Below, one piece after another: positions 5,232-5,400 of a DNA stretch of 5,400 nt. Positions within the stretch are counted from its first letter, which is position 1. Every line of letters begins with the position of its first letter. The stretch covers positions 1 through 5,400 of the forward strand of contig MVQS01000372.1 in the NCBI GenBank assembly GCA_002067855.1, read 5' to 3'. The translations under genes were made by a program, and so were the position numbers. Source of the stretch: Syntrophaceae bacterium PtaB.Bin038 (GTDB taxonomy: Bacteria > Desulfobacterota > Syntrophia > Syntrophales > UBA2192). Under the pieces are notes generated by a model that saw only the letters and a program-made list of their open reading frames with translations, made no database searches and was not told the DNA's origin.

Positions 5232-5260
5232 TGCCCTGCCGTATCTGCCCGGGGTGTAAA

Positions 5261-5301
5261 AGGAGGGGCTTGCATCCTCACCGGCAGCGCCTCCTGATGC
5301 A
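5261..5301 (+). promoter_or_regulatory. Possible pseudoknot covering a Shine-Dalgarno-like sequence
   Basis: AGGAGG (5261-5266) can pair with CCTCCT (5290-5295), and TGCATC (5271-5276) can pair with GATGCA (5296-5301). The second pair starts inside the loop of the first and ends outside it, which is pseudoknot topology. Both are perfect 6-bp matches. AAAAGGAGG (5258-5266) resembles a ribosome site but has no normal start codon at the right distance: a TTG at 5270 is too near and an ATG at 5297 too far. Confidence 0.35.
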
Positions 5302-5368
5302 TATATTTCATCATTGTCCATCTTATGGCACGGGGCCCCGCCCGGCTGCCGCCGGTCTGCGCGGCCTC

Positions 5369-5393
5369 AAAGGAGTTTTGGAAAGGAGGTTTT
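5369..5393 (+). promoter_or_regulatory. Duplicated Shine-Dalgarno block before the gene at 5397
   Basis: AAAGGAGTTTT (5369-5379) is repeated 13 bp later as AAAGGAGGTTTT (5382-5393). The second copy, AAGGAGG at 5383-5389, lies 7 nt before the ATG at 5397, which is ideal spacing and strongly supports that start. The first copy has no start codon at a suitable distance and may be a standby site or a small duplication. Confidence 0.75.
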
Positions 5394-5396
5394 CTC

Positions 5397-5400
5397 ATGA
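5397..5400 (+). CDS. Start of the next rightward gene (product not visible)
   Basis: Only the ATG and one further base lie in the window. The call rests on the near-perfect ribosome site 7 nt upstream. The frame contains nothing that could identify the product. The preceding 310 bp without a gene suggests it has its own promoter or a regulated leader, separate from the TerC and kinase-like pair. Confidence 0.6.

Larger units (their letters stand above)
5087..5396 (+). other. 310-bp gene-free stretch with several stem-loops
   Basis: I found no convincing gene here. A 52-codon frame (5101-5259) lacks a ribosome site. Perfect stems on the plus strand are CCGCATG/CATGCGG (5097-5103 and 5122-5128, 18-nt loop), CGGCGC-AAAA-GCGCCG (5177-5192) and CCCGGT-CATC-ACCGGG (5216-5231). 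A 10-bp palindrome CGGGGCCCCG lies at 5331-5340. None is followed by a T-run, so no standard terminator for the kinase-like gene is visible. The stretch probably holds the promoter and leader of the next gene. I could not match it to a known riboswitch class, and no promoter with both boxes well spaced was found. Confidence 0.5.

Noticed and set aside
5101..5259. 52-codon plus-strand frame in the gene-free stretch
   Set aside because: It has no ribosome site, its product is basic and unrecognisable, and two perfect stem-loops fall inside it.
5120..5260. Possible c-di-GMP (GEMM) or other known riboswitch
   Set aside because: Some A-rich linkers and a GC stem recall GEMM leaders, but the conserved core and second-stem sequences are not present. 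I could not match other classes I know by eye.
5326..5341. Sigma54-like -24 element (TGGCACG) before the last gene
   Set aside because: The -24 half matches the consensus, but the -12 GC dinucleotide is not at the required 10-bp distance and the TT of TTGC is missing.
5201..5398. Minus-strand 65-codon frame at the right end
   Set aside because: No ribosome site can be assessed at the edge, the product has no motif, and the plus strand carries a better-supported leader and start codon.

Overview
This is a GC-rich bacterial window (roughly two thirds G+C by eye) with tightly packed genes. The gene content is a standalone-type EF-G, a PilF-like TPR lipoprotein, a GerMN protein, an HDDC2/YfbR-type HD hydrolase, a TerC/YjbE membrane protein and a cytidylate-kinase-like protein. 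This mix and the codon style look most like a Gram-negative 'deltaproteobacterium' (Desulfobacterota; Syntrophobacter/Syntrophus-like lineages). That assignment is an inference from gene families, since no rRNA or species marker is present.

Layout: two divergent transcription units leave a shared control region at about 3220-3512. The leftward unit (minus strand) starts at a clear sigma70-type promoter (TTGCAA, 16 bp, extended TGT-TATAAT; 3309-3282). It runs through five genes: a 69-aa helical protein of unknown function (3219-3010), an HD-domain 5'-nucleotidase-like enzyme (3017-2433), a lipoprotein with about six TPRs (2416-1658), a membrane-anchored GerMN protein (1621-1004) and the first 313 codons of elongation factor G (939 to the left edge). 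Gaps are -8, 16, 36 and 64 bp, so an operon is likely. The last intercistronic gap carries a hairpin just upstream of the EF-G start.

The rightward unit holds a TerC/YjbE-type seven-helix protein (GTG start 3513, end 4214), a perfect GC-rich inverted repeat just after its stop codon, and a cytidylate-kinase-like protein with a C-terminal BON-like domain (4283-5086). From 5087 to 5396 I see no convincing gene. This stretch holds several perfect short stem-loops, a possible pseudoknot over a Shine-Dalgarno-like sequence, and a duplicated Shine-Dalgarno block. The second copy, ideally spaced, precedes an ATG at 5397 where the next gene begins as the window ends.

How the genes fit together: the leftward unit mixes translation (EF-G), nucleotide clean-up (HD) and cell-envelope proteins (TPR lipoprotein, GerMN), with no obvious single pathway. 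The rightward unit pairs a probable metal-ion membrane protein with a kinase-like protein of unknown substrate. Most candidates for novelty are the kinase-BON fusion, the structured leaders, the G9 tract beside a perfect -35 box, and the small uncharacterised first gene of the leftward operon. No mobile element, CRISPR array, tRNA or rRNA was seen.
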